A stretch of 64,000 nucleotides of DNA from Armigeres subalbatus (GCF_024139115.2 NC_085139.1:107733935-107797934); one strand, 5' to 3'. Positions 1 to 13,100 are shown, numbered from the stretch's first letter. Made by a program: numbers and translations. Notes: generated by a model not told the origin, from the letters alone.

Positions 1-1504
1 GCTTAGATTTTACTTCATGAATTTTAGTTGACACAAGTTATAATTCCTAATAATCGTTTTCTTCTGAAATATAAATCGTATTTTAGGAAAAAAGGCATTG
101 TATCAGCAATGTGCATTAACAGGGTGTCGACTACCTGGAAAAACCTGGAAAGTCAGGGAATTTGATTTCGGAGCTGGAATGTCAGGGAAAGTCAGGGAAT
201 TTTGATTGAGGTCAGGGAAAAAAATCAGATATCCCAATATTGAAAATTTAGAGTGTTTTTATTTTTAATTCGAGCAAATATACTTAACTAAGGACACTTA
301 TGGCAATGAAACTCTGAACCAATTTTAATCCATTGAAAAAGGACCAATAAATAACGTAATCGTCGAATAATTAATATAGCGTTTTAGCTAGTCATCAGAC
401 TGCATAGCCGATAAACAATACTCCGAGCGTATTTTTTTTGTGTGGCAGTCTGTAGACTAAAAGTCTACTCCGGGCCTTTTTTATGTTCTCCATGGTAAAT
501 CGATTTGTTTCTATTAATCTCTAAGCAATAACAGAGGTTTCAACCAATAATCAATCTCGAAAGTCATTCCTTATAAAATTATGTTGATGTGTTTATGATA
601 TAGGAAATTTTCATTTAATGCGATCAATCTTGCTAAATTCAAATGGCTGACTAGTGACCAACTCTAATAAAAACATTACCGTTTGATGAAAATTCAACGT
701 ACAATCAACAACTATATATTTGGAAGCTTGTTAAAATAAAACGCCGAATAGTATCCTTGTGGACCTGTGACGTGTGGCGGCAATCCACAGCATCGGCAAC
801 ATCCCCTAACAAGATTCTGTAGGTAATGTTTTAAAAACATATTCGTGAACTTCCATTTTATGATGGACTTACAAAGTCCTTGGTCGATCCTCACGTACTT
901 AGGTTGTCAAATTAATGGTCATTTAGAGATAATGAAAGTGGATAAAAGCATCATACCTACCTCATGTACGTAGGTGGCGATAGTCTCAATTAAACGTTAC
1001 TCGATAGTCCATAATCCTGTTCAAACGCATGAGGAGGATAATGTTGTTGTCAATGGTAATGTTTCAGTTTTACATTCGCTGCTTCGATGGTTATCAAACA
1101 ACTTTATCAGGAAATATTCTGGTTCATCTATGAGAATTTTGTCCATAAATTACTTCAGAATTCTCACTGAAACATAAAAAAAAACCCAAAAGATTCTGTC
1201 TCGATAGTTTTTATCCTGGAGCTCCTCGATGGATGTTCAGTAGATTTTTTCAAAAGCTCCGCTCCAAAAACTTGGTTGATTGTATGGTATTTCCTCAAAT
1301 TTGAATTGAATGTCTTCGTGAAGGGATTGATATAAAAAATATACCAAGGAATCTTCATACATATTTCAACGAGTTCTTTGAAACACTCTATTAGATGTTC
1401 CTTATTAAGTTTCAATGATTGTTGCAGTTGTCTGACATCTAGTTGACAGTATTTGAACTTTCTATAAATAAACTTTCTAATAATAAAGCACTTGAGACTA
1501 GTTG

Positions 1505-1870
1505 AATCATTTGTTTGAGAAACTGCATAAGTCCATTTTACACAATTTCGAGAAAACAACAAAAAACTGTTTTTTTAACAAATTGGCACCGAATCTTTCG
1601 TTTTCTGCGATACAGATCAATTTGGCAAAACTTTACACCTTGGGGCACTTCCAGTGCAACAAATGTAAGCAGTACCTACTCCATAATTGCTCTTCAAAGT
1701 GCGTGGACATATGTAGTTTCTCAAACAAACGAAAAAAATTCATACATCCCTGAACAAACAATTTTTTCGTATTTTTTTTGGCAAAATACGTATTTTTGGA
1801 AGAGAATTCAGAATATATAAAAATCTCATTTTGGCCAAAAATGTTACATATGCAGTTTCTCAAACAAACC
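1505..1870. mobile_element. MITE with TTTGTTTGAGAAACTGCATA inverted ends
   Basis: The left end TTTGTTTGAGAAACTGCATA (from about 1508) is inverted at the right end, TATGCAGTTTCTCAAACAAA (about 1850-1869). An internal partial copy, GTAGTTTCTCAAACAAAC, lies near 1714-1731. The same family recurs at 49153-49390. No coding capacity is seen. Confidence 0.6.
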
Positions 1871-2049
1871 GTTCAGTTATGCCCCTTCTTCACAAATACG
1901 ACCTAATTTTTTTTAGATATTTGTTTTTCATGATACCATTGCTTTACGACCTGAGTGTATTCAGATCAAATTATTAAGTTTTGTGGCGCTTAGAATGTTT
2001 TGCTGGGCTTACTGTAAGTGCTGCATAGATTTATGTGATCTTGTAGGGA

Positions 2050-2302
2050 TTTGTCTTCACATCCCCCACTGGGAAATTGCCGCTTAGTGTTCATTACGCA
2101 CTTCCACAGTTATGACCTGCAAGGTTTCTAAGCCAAGTTACCATTTCTGCATTCGTATAGCATGAGGATAACACGATGATAATTTTATGCCCAAGGAAGT
2201 CGAGACAATTTTCTAGACCGGCACCGGGAATCGAACCCAGCCACTCTTAGCATGGTCTTGCTTTGTAGCCGCGCATCTTACCGCACGGCCAAGGAGGGCC
2301 CT
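2050..2302 (-). mobile_element. Feilai-type tRNA-derived SINE
   Basis: On the minus strand the unit starts GGGCCCTCCTTGGCCGTGCG near 2302, with a tRNA-like A box region. It has a B box in TGGGTTCGATTCCCGG near 2225-2243, then the body (GGAAGTCGAGACAATT in reverse, CTAAGCCAAGTTACCATTT, CACTTCCACAGTTATGACC) typical of the Aedes Feilai SINE as I remember it. Small differences from the remembered family mark it as an older copy. The insertion lies inside the DNA-transposon-like unit. Confidence 0.75.
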
Positions 2303-3356
2303 AAACTTCACAGATAGTGAATAAGAATTCTTACTCCGTTCACGAAAATACCTAATCCGTAAAATTATCCAACAGCATTAGAAGGATTGCTTCCACGATT
2401 GTTTGGAAAGAGTTCAAAAGTCGTGTTAAAAGATACAAGATTTCACACAAATTTTTAGAAATGTAATGAAAACTTCAACAATTTGAAGAAGTCCGTCAGT
2501 AGTCTTGGAGGTCTATTGCGACTCCAGGGATTCCGTGAGAATTTCCAATTGTGGATGAAGGCACCAGAAAACTTATAACATTAATTGGAACCAATTTTGG
2601 AAAGATGTGAATTAAACCGGTGCCAGCGAACGTGGTACATGTTACATTGAGTAAATTTTACAGGAGACGCATTTTTCCAAAAACCTCAAAAATAAAAATC
2701 GAATCAGCTATTTTCTGCAATTTAACTGTGCCAATGTGTTATGACTGGTGTGCCTAAAGGTAGTAATGAGAAATATGCGAAGTTTCTTGACAAATTTCAA
2801 GTTTACAAAATACACATGTACCACTATTAATGGGAACAAAATGCAACAGAAACCGAAAATCTTTGCCAGTAAAAGTGGTACATGTACATTTATTAAATTG
2901 TTTTAAACGGCAGTAAACAATTTTAAAATTAAAAATAGCGTTAAAATTTGTTGCGGAAACATCTTTGTTTTTTTTTCTAAGTTCGTTTATTTGGTAGGCT
3001 CAGGCGTGTATAACACTTTACGGAGCCATGGTTCTTTGTGATATATACAATCAATATCATTTTATTTTACAGTTAATAAGAGAGGGGAAGGAGTCAGCGT
3101 ACTCGTGGTGACTCGAGGTTAGTTTACAATGTTTAGGGATGGACGGGGCTTAGGATTTGGGATAAGGAAATTTCAGCTTCTCATCCGGGCATTTGGCGTC
3201 AGTGACGATGTGGCGTGTCGTCATGCTCGAGGAATGGTTCGACTGGGAGCATCTTCCGGATGGCAAGAGCTATGGAGCTCTACGGAACAAAAAGGCAGAG
3301 ACTAAACAAAAAAAAACTTTGAAGAAAGAAGAAAAAAACAAAATATTAAATTTTGA

Positions 3357-6300
3357 TGTCAGAAGCACAAAGAAAACTATAAATGGCCTGCATATAGACA
3401 ACATCACGATCTCCCAAAACACCTCGAACTTCCCTGAAGGGTTGTTTACCTCTGGCCACAAGGGTACCCAATAGTTACTCTCTGGAGGCGTCATTTTCCG
3501 AGCAGGACCAAAATACGTGATCGATGTCATCATAACCGGCTCCGCACCTACATAAGTTGCTATCCACAAGGTTTATTCTGTACAGATGTGCGTTTAGTGA
3601 ATAGTGATTGGACATAAGTCTCGACATCACGCGAATGAAGCCTCGACTTAAGTCCTCACCTCTGAACCACGCTCGCCCAGAAACTTTTGGAACTATGGAA
3701 AATAGCCACCGTCCAAGTTCATTGTGTGTCCAATTCCTTTGCCAACTTTGAAGAGTACTCTGACGGACTCATGGGAAAAACTCGTTGCTCGAGAATTGTC
3801 TATCATAAACCTCACCTTCCTGTGCGCCCACCTTTGCCAGCGAGTCTGCCTTCTCATTGCCGTAGATTGAGCAGTGAGAAGGGACCCAAACAAAGGTAAT
3901 CTTGAATGATCTTTCGACCAAAACACGCATCTGCTCTCTTATGTTTGTAAGAAAGTAAGATGCGTGCTTAACAGGTGTCATCGACCGGAGTGCCTCGATA
4001 GAACTAAGACTATCCGAGAAGATGAAATAATGGTCTACGGGCTGATTGGAAATTATCCCCAAAGCGAAGTTAATTTCTGCCAGCTCAGCAACATAAACCG
4101 AACACGGTTCCTGAAGTTTTGGGAAGGTGGTTGAAGTTACATTGAAAACACCGAAGCCAGTGGATCCGTTGATGCGAGAACCATCAGTGAAATATCTGTT
4201 GTTGCAATTGACATGTTCATATTTTTCAGAAAAAAGTGAGGGAATAGATATTTGTCGAAGATGATCTGGTATTCCTTGAATAGCATGTTTCATGGACAGA
4301 TCGTATACAATTGAGGAATTGTCGTTGGTGAAGTGAACTCGAGGGGGCTTATAACACGGAAGACAAAGATCTGAGGATATGTAGTTGAGATAAACTCTCA
4401 GGAATCTTGAACGACAAGTTAGTTCAAGCATATTATCGAAGTTATCTAGAACAAGTGTGTTACTTGTTCCACATTTGATGAGTATTCTAAGTGAGAGCTC
4501 CCAGTAACGGTGCTTTAAAGGAGTGACTCCAGCAAGCACCTCCAGGCTCATGTTATGCGTTGAATGCATGCAGCCTAGGGCAATACGCAAACAACGATAC
4601 TGAATTCGTTCCAATTTGATCAGGTGGCAATCAGCTGCTGAGAGGAAGCAGAAGGAGCCATACTCTAAAACAGAGAGAATAGTCATTCTATAGAGTTTGA
4701 TGAGGTCTTCCGGGTGAGCACCCTACCATGTTCCGGAGATATAACGTAGAATAATAACGTAGAAAATGGATCCTTTTCCGGCATTTTTGTATCAAATACT
4801 CAATGTGGAGTTTCCAGGTACATTTGGAATCAAACACGACCCCAAGGTATTTAGAAGATAAAGATTGGTTGATGTCATCATTCAACAGCTTGAGTTTCAG
4901 TTGAGCAGGATACCGCTTCTTAGTAAACACAACCAATTGAGTTTTTTGCGGTGAAAACTCGATCCCTAAATGTCTGGCCCAAACAGTCAGATTATCCAGG
5001 GTAGTTTGCAATGGTCCTTGCAAGACAGCTGCACATGGACCTCTTAGAGAGACCACGACATCATCTGCAAGTTGTCTGAGCGTGCATTGTCCTTCCAAAC
5101 AATTGTCAATATCTTTAACATAGAAATTATAAAGCAAGGGACTTAAACACGAACCTTGGGGAAGGCTTATGTAGCTATTTCTGGAAGTTGTCAGAGTGCC
5201 GAGTGTGAAGCTCATTTGTTTTCTGACAACAAATTGTACAAGAAATTATTCAAAATAACGGGTAATCCACTACTGTGCAGATTTCCTGACAGTACTTCTA
5301 TGGAAACTGAATCAAAAGCGCCCTTAATGTCAAATAATACTAAATCCAATTGCTCCTTGTGCGCAAAGGCCAGTTGTATATCTGAAGAAAGCAACGCTAG
5401 ACAATCGTTTGTTCCTTTCCTTTTCTAAATCCAAACTGAGTATTTGAAAGCAATGCATTTTCTTCGACCCAATGGTCGACTCTTGAAAGGTAAATTTTCT
5501 CCAATAATTTTCTCATGCATGATAGCATGGCAATCGGTCGGTATGAATTGTGATTAGACGCTGGTTTTCCAGGCTTTTGAATAGCTATTACTTTTACCTG
5601 TCGCCATTCAGGTGGTACAATGTTGTACTCCATGAAACAGTTGGACAGGTCAAGTAATCGTCTTTTGCGATATCTGGGAGGTTTTTAAGAAGATTGAATT
5701 TGATGTTATCGCATCCCGGAGCAGAGTTATTCGATGAAAGAAGAGACATAGAAAGTTCCAGCATTGAGAATGGTCCACCCAAAGAACTGGGATCAGTGAC
5801 TGATTCTCGAAATAGCGGTTCTGCTGGTACGGAATCTGGACAGACCTTTTTGCGAAGTTGAATATGGAGTATTCTTCACTCTCGTTGGTGGAAATGCGGT
5901 TCCGCATGTTGCGGGCCGTTTTCCAAAGTGTTGTCATTGAGGTTTCTCGTGATAGTCCCTCGACAAAACGTCGCCAGTAGCTACGTTTTTTTGCCTTGAG
6001 AAGATTTTTTGAGCTTTCTTTCGAGCCTCAAATACTCTTCAAACAGCTCGGACCTTCCGTGGCTACGGCAGGCCTGGCAGGCATCAGCTTTCTCAGCATA
6101 CCACTTAGTACATTCATCATCCCATCCAGAAGTTGCTGGTCTTCTTATGACAGACGTACTTGGAACGCGTCGTTTCTGAGCTTCTAGTGCGCTTTTTTGA
6201 ATCAACTCAGTAAGGAATCGATATTCATCCAAAGGTGGAAGAGTATCAGTTGATTCAATACCAATGTTTACCGCCGATGCAAATTTTGGCCAGTCAATGT

Positions 6301-7044
6301 TTTTCGTGAGGTCGAAAGGAACATTAACTGGCTCAGATTGTTGATAGCTACTTTTAATTGTGGTAACTATCGGCATATGATCACTACCATGGGGATCTTG
6401 AATTACCTTCCACGTGCAATCTAATGATAGTGAATTTGAACATAAAGACAGATCAATACGGCTTTGTTGACCATTTGGTCCTATTCGAGTTACTTCACCA
6501 GTGTTCAAAATATTCAAATTGAAATCGTCACACAAATCATAGAAAATAGGCGCTCTATAATCGTCATACGTTTCGCCCCATCCAATACCATGTGCGTTCA
6601 TATCACCCAATATCAATACTGGAGATGATAGGAGGAGACTGCGCTCCAAAAATGTCGACGATTTATAGAGGCATTTGGAGGAATGTACACTGAAGCTGTG
6701 CAAAGATCTTTATTCTTCACATTTACTTGGCATGCGACGATTTCTAAGCCGGGAACAGTCGGAATGGGAATTTTGTAGAAGGAGTAGCATTTTTTGATCC
6801 CCAAAAGAACGCCACCATAATGATCATCCCGATCTTGGCGAATAATGTTAAAATCGTGGAAGTTGATTTCATCTTCAGAAGAAAGCCATGCTTCACAGAG
6901 TGCAAATATATCGCAATCGGAATTGCGAATCAAAAACTTGAACACGTCTAATTTATTTTTCAGACTGTGACAGTTCCACTGCAGCACAGTGATTGTATCT
7001 TCGGTGTTGGCCGTATTATCCATCGAAAGATACAATTTCTGCAA
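3357..7044 (-). pseudogene. LINE A ORF2: endonuclease, reverse transcriptase, RNase H (broken)
   Basis: Reading on the minus strand: an EEP-type endonuclease starts near 7023 (LQWNCHSLKNKL, later GDMNAHGIGWGE near 6600 and SDHMPIV near 6370). The RT region runs about 5630-4700, with SYRPIAMLSCMRKLLEK, DIKGAFDSVS and the catalytic box as LADD (5060-5080), a variant of the usual YADD/FADD. RNase H lies about 4210-3790 with FTDGSR, YVAELAEINFAL, SDSLSSIEAL and GNEKADSLAK. The C-terminal zinc-binding tail continues to about 3357, placed by comparison with the better-kept copy ending at 51674. Frameshifts occur near 6690, 5980, 5640, 5400, 5215 and 4687, with more near 3770. It overlaps the end of ORF1 near 7016-7044. 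Confidence 0.85.
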
Positions 7045-8387
7045 GAAGGGGCCATGAAACAGTCAATTGCTTCAGATAACTTTCAACTGTTGGAATAAAG
7101 AGGTCAATGATTGGCCTCAATGAATCCGGAATATTGAACAAGTTCAAAAAACGGTCCACAAGGTCCTTAAAGGAGATCAATCCTCGCTTGGACGGAATAC
7201 TTTTTCTAGAAGTGCGAATTTGTTTTTTTCTTTCGTTGATTCTCCTAGCCGGATGTTTCTTCGAAACATCGGATTTAGGCAATGGCGGGAATGTCTTACT
7301 GCAACTAGGATCAAAAGAAGCAGTAGGGACAGATTGCTTCGGGATTTTAATTAACCCCCATTACCTTCAGATTTTGGCAAGCTTTTATGGATGACTTTTG
7401 TTCTCTTACGGCGCGATCCCGGGGAAGACGGTTGCTTCCTCTTTTCGGGCACGTGTACCTCCGCAGAATCATCCATGTCGGCTGCGTCAGAGTCCAATTC
7501 GTCAATTGATATGGAATCATAATAATCACTTACACGAACGGTGGCTGAAATAGCAGTCAATGCAGTGGCTGTGGCGAATGTGTCTTGCAATCTAACCATT
7601 TCCGCATACGACTGCTTGGAGCGCTGTACCAACGAGCGCTTCACTTTTTAGGTGCGCTTTTTGTACACCGGGCATTCTTGCAAACCATGGGGAGGGTTCA
7701 AACCACAATAAGCACATTTTGTTGCTGGCAGAGCTCCTCCCGATGTCTTTCTGAGCATTTGCCACAACGTGGTTTGTTGTCACAAAACTCGGCAGTGTGA
7801 CCAAGTTGTTTGCAGTTGGTACAATTAAATACCCTTGGCACAAAAAGACGCACCGGAAACAACATATTTTCTATATCTACATACTTTGGAAGCATCGAAC
7901 CGGCGAATGTCACCCGAAGCGAGCCTGACTTGGAATAAACCTTTTTGCCATCTACCGTGGCTGCTGAATGCAATTCCTTGCAGTCCAGAATATCCACGGT
8001 AGATTGCAGGGCGTTCTTTAGGCGACCTTTCCCTGCAAGCACATCCTTGCAAGTCAAGCTCGCTGCGTTGATTACGCCTTCTATCTCGACCTCCCGCAAG
8101 GGTACTTAAACTAAATATTCAACATTGTATGCCCTGTCGCCAGCAATTTCATTCGTCACCTGGTATGTAGGTGCGGTGATGCGTAGTTTGTTCCTGTTGA
8201 TTTGGCTGAATCCAAGCTTCGAAAAACGACGCGTCAAATCTCGCTTAATGCCGAGAAAATCTAGGCTTTTCACTTTCTGCCGAAAGTAAACAACCCAAGG
8301 CCCAGGCGAAGCCGCATGGTACAATCGTGTGCGCCCTGCATCTTTTGGAGGCCCATTGCCTTCCACAGTCTCTGTCTCCATTCTCAC
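7016..8387 (-). pseudogene. LINE A ORF1: nucleocapsid-like protein with zinc knuckles (broken)
   Basis: ORF1 of I/Jockey-type LINEs binds the element RNA. Here the first ATG is at 8385-8387. A TAA at 8106-8108 interrupts an otherwise continuing frame. Two CCHC knuckles are visible near 7850-7730: CTNCKQLGHTAEFC and CGKCSERHREELC. A third (CGLNPPHG-type) is lost to a frameshift near 7735. The segment to 7351 is acidic then basic (VPEKRKQPSSPGSRRKRTK). A further frameshift near 7350 leads into the C-terminus ending at 7016. At least one nonsense codon and two frameshifts make it non-functional. Confidence 0.8.
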
Positions 8388-8695
8388 CCCGCAAGGTGGA
8401 AGGATGATTTTGCTTATGTTAACTTAAGACTAATAACTAATCAGAAAAAAAAACTTAAAAAAAAAAACTAATTTTATTTATTCTATCAGTCCCACTCCGA
8501 ATCAAGCAGACGGGAGAACAATAAAAACGTTTCTACTTATGTAGGTAGGTAGCAGCAGTAACAATAGCCTGCTTCACTGGCGTCGCCAGAAGCAGCTACT
8601 TCACTCGCCGACAGCGATCGCCTTGGATCCGTAGGTAGGCACCACACAATAGACTCGCACTACCGAACACAATCCGCGATGAGACACAGCACACA

Positions 8696-8729
8696 CGTCT
8701 GGCTCGTTCGAACTATCGGCACGGAATGA
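8696..8729 (-). promoter_or_regulatory. Internal Pol II core promoter of LINE A: Inr plus DPE
   Basis: On the minus strand, T-C-A-T-T-C is read from 8729 to 8724 with the A at 8727. This A is the first base of the element after its target duplication and matches the insect initiator TCA(G/T)T(T/C). Counting it as +1, +28 to +32 is AGACG (8700-8696), a full match to the DPE consensus RGWYV. The TC of the Inr comes from the target site. Inr-DPE promoters at the 5' end are known in Jockey/I-type LINEs. Confidence 0.75.
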
Positions 8730-9512
8730 AACATCTTTGTTGTTAAATTTTCTTTTCAATAAGCTGATTTTAGTGGGTAGAACTGTACATGTACCACTTT
8801 TCCTATCAACGAAGTTGCCATTGAGATATATACCAGAAATTAAAAAGTGCATATCTCCAGATTTAGTTGTCAAAAATCACTTTTTCGTCATTCCCTTACC
8901 AGATCTTTGCTAATAGAAGCCGTTGGTGTAAAAACACAAAATCGACAAAAATGGTTTATGTACCACTTTCGCTGGTACCGGTTCAATTATGAAAATCTTT
9001 CAGGAGCTATGTGCATTCACTTGAATATTCACAGAATTACCTACGATATTCTACAAATCATTAATATTCTGTTTCGAGAAGTGATAAGGCTTTCAGTAAC
9101 TCAGGGACTCATACTCTCACACATGCAGAGATTTTCATACGCTTTTAGGAATTAAAAAAAAAACTTTTTACATATCTGGAATTTTTCGAGGAATGATCTG
9201 GAAAGTCAGGGAATTTCATTCTCAAATTTGAGTCGACAACCTGATTATTTTTTTTTTTTTCGATGATGTTAATAATATTGAATATGTCTTATGCACATAT
9301 TTGACGATGTTCTATGTGAAAGATAGCGGAACTTAAGACTTTCATACATGGACAACTTTTTCTAATACAGATATGTTCCGATTTTATCACGTTCCGATTA
9401 GAGATTTAGCTTTTAAAATTAAATAACTTGGGTTAGTGTCTGGCCAAATGTTGTATTTATAGTATTTCAAGCACTAGCGGTAAAAAAAACCGTAACTAAC
9501 AAGACAAGGTTT

Positions 9513-9892
9513 TGCCTTTCTCGTACAACAAAGTTGTACCGAAAGGCTATCATTTCACTCCAAAATCGAACTTTTTATAGAAGTCTCGGAGACCCATGAT
9601 GTTATATACCAATCGACTCAGCTCGTCGAGCTGAACAAATGTCTGTCTGTCCGTATGTATGTGTGTGTGTGTGTGTGCACACGAAAACCGAAAAACATTA
9701 GCCACTTTTTCATATAGTAATTTTTGACCGATTCTCTCGCAACAAGTTGCATTCGACAGGGGACAAAGCCTTGTTGATCACTATTGAATTTGATAACGAT
9801 AAACCATTGTGTTTAAAAGTTATTAAGAAAATGGAATCGAACTATATAAGCGCCATATAAGGTTGGTGTCTTGGCTAAATGCGAGAAAGGCA
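9513..9892. mobile_element. MITE with TGCCTTTCTCG ends
   Basis: TGCCTTTCTCG (9513-9523) is exactly inverted as CGAGAAAGGCA (9882-9892). The left end forms a hairpin: CTTTCTCGTACAAC, three-base loop, GTTGTACCGAAAG. The body contains AACAAGTTGCATTCG, which resembles the repeats at 44200-44600, so the two may belong to one large repeat group. No clear target duplication and no ORF. Confidence 0.55.
9661..9677. repeat. (GT)n microsatellite
   Basis: An uninterrupted GT run inside the MITE at 9513-9892. Confidence 0.9.
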
Positions 9893-10176
9893 GTGTCACT
9901 ACTCGGTGAATTAAGTTGGGTTTTTTTTACCGACTTCTCCCCATCGAAATAAAAGAGACAAGATGCGGGTTTGTTTGCACTTTATTACTTCAGGACGAAG
10001 GATTACATTGTTATCCGGCGTTCTGATATAACCGAAAAATTGTTGAGAAACTTTTTCGGATGTTCTAGGCCGTCCAAACTGTTCTGGAGTACATATCCTC
10101 GAATGCATTAGGTAATATGTCTACAAACAAAATCTCCTAAGCTGGGATTTATGTCCAAAAATATCTATGTGATCAT

Positions 10177-13100
10177 TCATTCATTTCATTTATTTAGTTA
10201 ACATCTAAACAGATAACACTGAATCAACAATTTGACGCCACAATGCACGGTTCGAGGCCGCATCTCTCCATCCTCGGATACGCCCCACGCTCGCCAAGTC
10301 GTTCTGCACCTGGTCTGCCCATCTCGCTCGCTGCGCTCCACGCCGTCTCGTACCTGCCGGATCGGAAGCGAACACCATCTTTGCAGGGTTGCTGTCCGGC
10401 ATTCTTGCAACATGTCCTGCCCATCGTACCCTTCCGGCTTTAGCTACCTTCTGGATACTGGGTTCGCCGTAGAGTTGGGCGAGCTCATGGTTCATTCTTC
10501 ACCGCCACACACCGTCTTCTTGCACACCGCCAAAGATGGTCCTAAGCACCCGTCTCTCGAATACTCCGAGTGCTTGCAAGTCCTCCTCGAGCATTGTCCA
10601 TGTTTCATGTCCGTAGAGGACTACCGGTCTTATTAACGTCTTGTACATGACACATTTGGTGCGGTGGCGAATCTTTTTCGACCGCAGTTTCTTCTGGAGC
10701 CCGTAGTAGGCCCGACTTCCACAGATGATGCGCCTTCGTATTTCACGACTAACGTTGTTGTCAGCCGTTAGCAAGGATCAGAGGTAGACGAATTCCTCGA
10801 CCACCTCGAAGGTATCCCCGTTTATCGTAACACTGCTTCCCAGGCGGGCCCTGTCGCGCTCGGTTCCGCCCACAAGCATGTACTTTGTCTTTGACGCATT
10901 CACCACCAGTCCAACTTTTGTTGCTTCACGTTTCAGGCGGGTGTACAGTTCTGCCACCTTTGCAAATGTTCGGCCGACAATGTCCATGTCATCCTCGAAG
11001 CAAATAAATTGGCTGGATCTGTTGAAAATCGTACCCCGGCTGTTACACCCGGCTCTCCGCATGACACCTTCTAGCGCAATGTTGAACAACAGGCACGAAA
11101 GTCCATCACCTTGTCTTAGTCCCCGGCGCGATTCGAACGAACTGGAGTGTTCGCCCGAAATCTTCACACAGTTTTGCACACCATCCACCGTTGCTTTGAT
11201 CAGTCTGGTAAGCTTCCCAGGGAAGCTGTTCTCGTCCATAATTTTCCATAGCTCTACGCGGTCTATACTGTCGTATGCCGCCTTGAAATCAACGAACAGA
11301 TGGTGCGTTGGGACCTGGTATTCACGGCATTTTTGAAGGATTTGCCGTACAGTAAAGATCTGGTCCGTTGTCGAGCAGCCGTCAATGAAGCCGGCTTGAT
11401 AACTTCCCACGAACTCGTTCACTAATGGTGACAGACGACGGAAGATGATCTGGGATATCACTTTGTAGGCGGCATTAAGGATGGTGATCGCTCGAAAGTT
11501 CTCACACTCCAGTTTGTCGCCTTTCTTGTAGATGGGGCATATAACCCCTTCCTTCCACTCCTCCGGTAGCTGTTCGGTTTCCCAGATTCTGACTATCAGT
11601 TTGTGCAGGCAAGTGGCCAGCTTTTCCGGGCCCATCTTGATGAGCTCAGCTCCGATACCATCCTTACCAGCTGCTTTATTGGTCTTTAGCTGTTGAATGG
11701 CATCCTTAACTTCCCTCAAGGTGGGGGCTGGTTGGCTTCCATCGTCCGCTGAACTGACGTAGTCATCTCCTCCGCTGCCTTGACTTTCACTGCCTGTACT
11801 CTCAGCGCCATTCAGATGTTCCTCGTAGTGCTGCTTCCACCTTTCGATCACCACACGTTCGTCCGTCAAGATGCTCCCATCCTTATCCCGGCACATTTCG
11901 GCTCGCGGCACGAAGCCTTTGCGGGATGCGTTGAGCCTCTGATAGAACTTGCGTGTATCTTGAGAACGGCACAGCTGTTCCATCTCCTCGCACTCCGCTT
12001 CTTCCAGGCGGCGTTTCTTCTCCTGAAAAAGGCGGGTCTGCTGTCTCCGCTTCCGTCTATAACGTTCCACGTTCTGCCGGGTACCTTGCTGCAGCGCGAC
12101 CGCCCGCGCTGCGTCCTTCTCCTCCAGAATCTGTCTGCACTCTTCGTCGAACCAATCGTTCCGTCGACTTCGACCCATATACCCGACGTTGTTCTCCGCT
12201 GCGTCGTTAATGGCTGCTTTAACTGTACTCCAGCAGTCCTCAAGAGGGGCCCCATCGAGCTCACCCTCTTCCGGCAACGCTGCCTCGAGATGCTGCGCGT
12301 ATGCAGTGGCGACATCAGGTTGCTTCAGTCGCTCTAGGTCGTACCGCGGCGGTCGTCGGTACCGAACATTGTTGATGACGGATAGTTTTGGGCGCAGTTT
12401 AACCATCACCAGATAGTGGTCAGAGTCGATGTTAGCGCCACGATATGTCCTGACGTCGATAATGTAGGAGAAGTGTCGTCCATCAATCAGAACGTGGTCG
12501 ATTTGTGATTCTGTCTGCAGTGGTGATCTCCAGGTGTACCGATACGGGAGGCTGTGTTGGAAGTAGGTGCTACGAATGGCCATATTCTTGGAGGCGGCGA
12601 AATCAATTAGTCGTAGGCCGTTTTCGTTCGTCAGCCGGTGAGCGCTGAACTTTCCAATAGTCGGTCTAAACTCCTCCTCTTGGCCAACCTGAGCGTTCAA
12701 ATCTCCTATGATGATTTTGACGTCGTGGCTTGGGCAGCTGTCGTACTCACGTTCCAGCTGCGCGTAGAATGCGTCCTTATCATCATCAGTGCTTCCGGAG
12801 TGTGGGCTATGGACGTTGATTATGCTGAAGTTGAAGAACCGGCCTTTGATCCTCAACCTGCACATTCTTTCATTGATCGGCCACCACCCGATCACGCGCC
12901 TTTGCATGTCGCCCATCACTATGAAAGCTGTTCCCAGCTCGTGTGTGTTGCCGCAGCTCTGGTAGATGGTATGATTACCTCTAAACGTTCGCACCATTGA
13001 TCCCTTCCAACAAACCTCCTACAGCGCTACGATGCCGAATCCACGGTCTTTGAGCACATCGGCGAGTATGCGTGTGCTCCCGATGAAGTTGAGAGATTTG

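Larger units (their letters stand above)
2969..8727 (-). mobile_element. Full-length LINE A (I superfamily, Loner/LOA-like, with RNase H)
   Basis: The 13-bp direct repeat GAAACATCTTTGT occurs at 2956-2968 and 8728-8740 and brackets the element exactly. The left boundary is a T run, which is the poly(A) tail on the minus strand. Order on the minus strand is 5' UTR, ORF1 with CCHC knuckles, and ORF2 with endonuclease, reverse transcriptase and RNase H. This is the architecture of the I superfamily. A second copy of the same family lies at 51292-53912 and a relative at 46132-46922; all share a 3' end with GGCTCA...TAAC...ACGGAGCC. Both ORFs carry many frameshifts and stops, so the copy is dead. 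The exact clade is not settled. Confidence 0.88.
120..9243. mobile_element. DNA-transposon-like unit with 12-bp TIRs, split by LINE A
   Basis: The left end reads CAGGGTGTCGAC (120-131) and the right end GTCGACAACCTG (9232-9243); these are inverted with one mismatch. Both are followed inward by CTGGAAAGTCAGGGAAT-type sequence. A second inverted similarity lies deeper: the motifs around 2612-2640 and 2868-2888 (GTACATGTACCACTTTT-like and CGCTGGCACCGGTT-like) recur in opposite orientation at 8790-8805 and 8955-8985. No transposase was recognised. Without LINE A the unit is about 3.4 kb. I see no clear target duplication outside the TIRs, so the ends are inferred. Stretches 244-1500 and 2310-2950 hold no gene I can support. 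Confidence 0.55.

Noticed and set aside
1164..1562. 132-codon minus-strand ORF
   Set aside because: No recognised domain; its start lies in a MITE and it sits within a transposon-like unit. It might be a transposase relic, but I cannot support that.
8601..8873. 90-codon ORF on the minus strand
   Set aside because: It spans the target duplication and the 5' UTR of LINE A; no domain.
11780..12337. 185-codon ORF on the plus strand
   Set aside because: It is a shadow of the RTE-1 protein on the minus strand.
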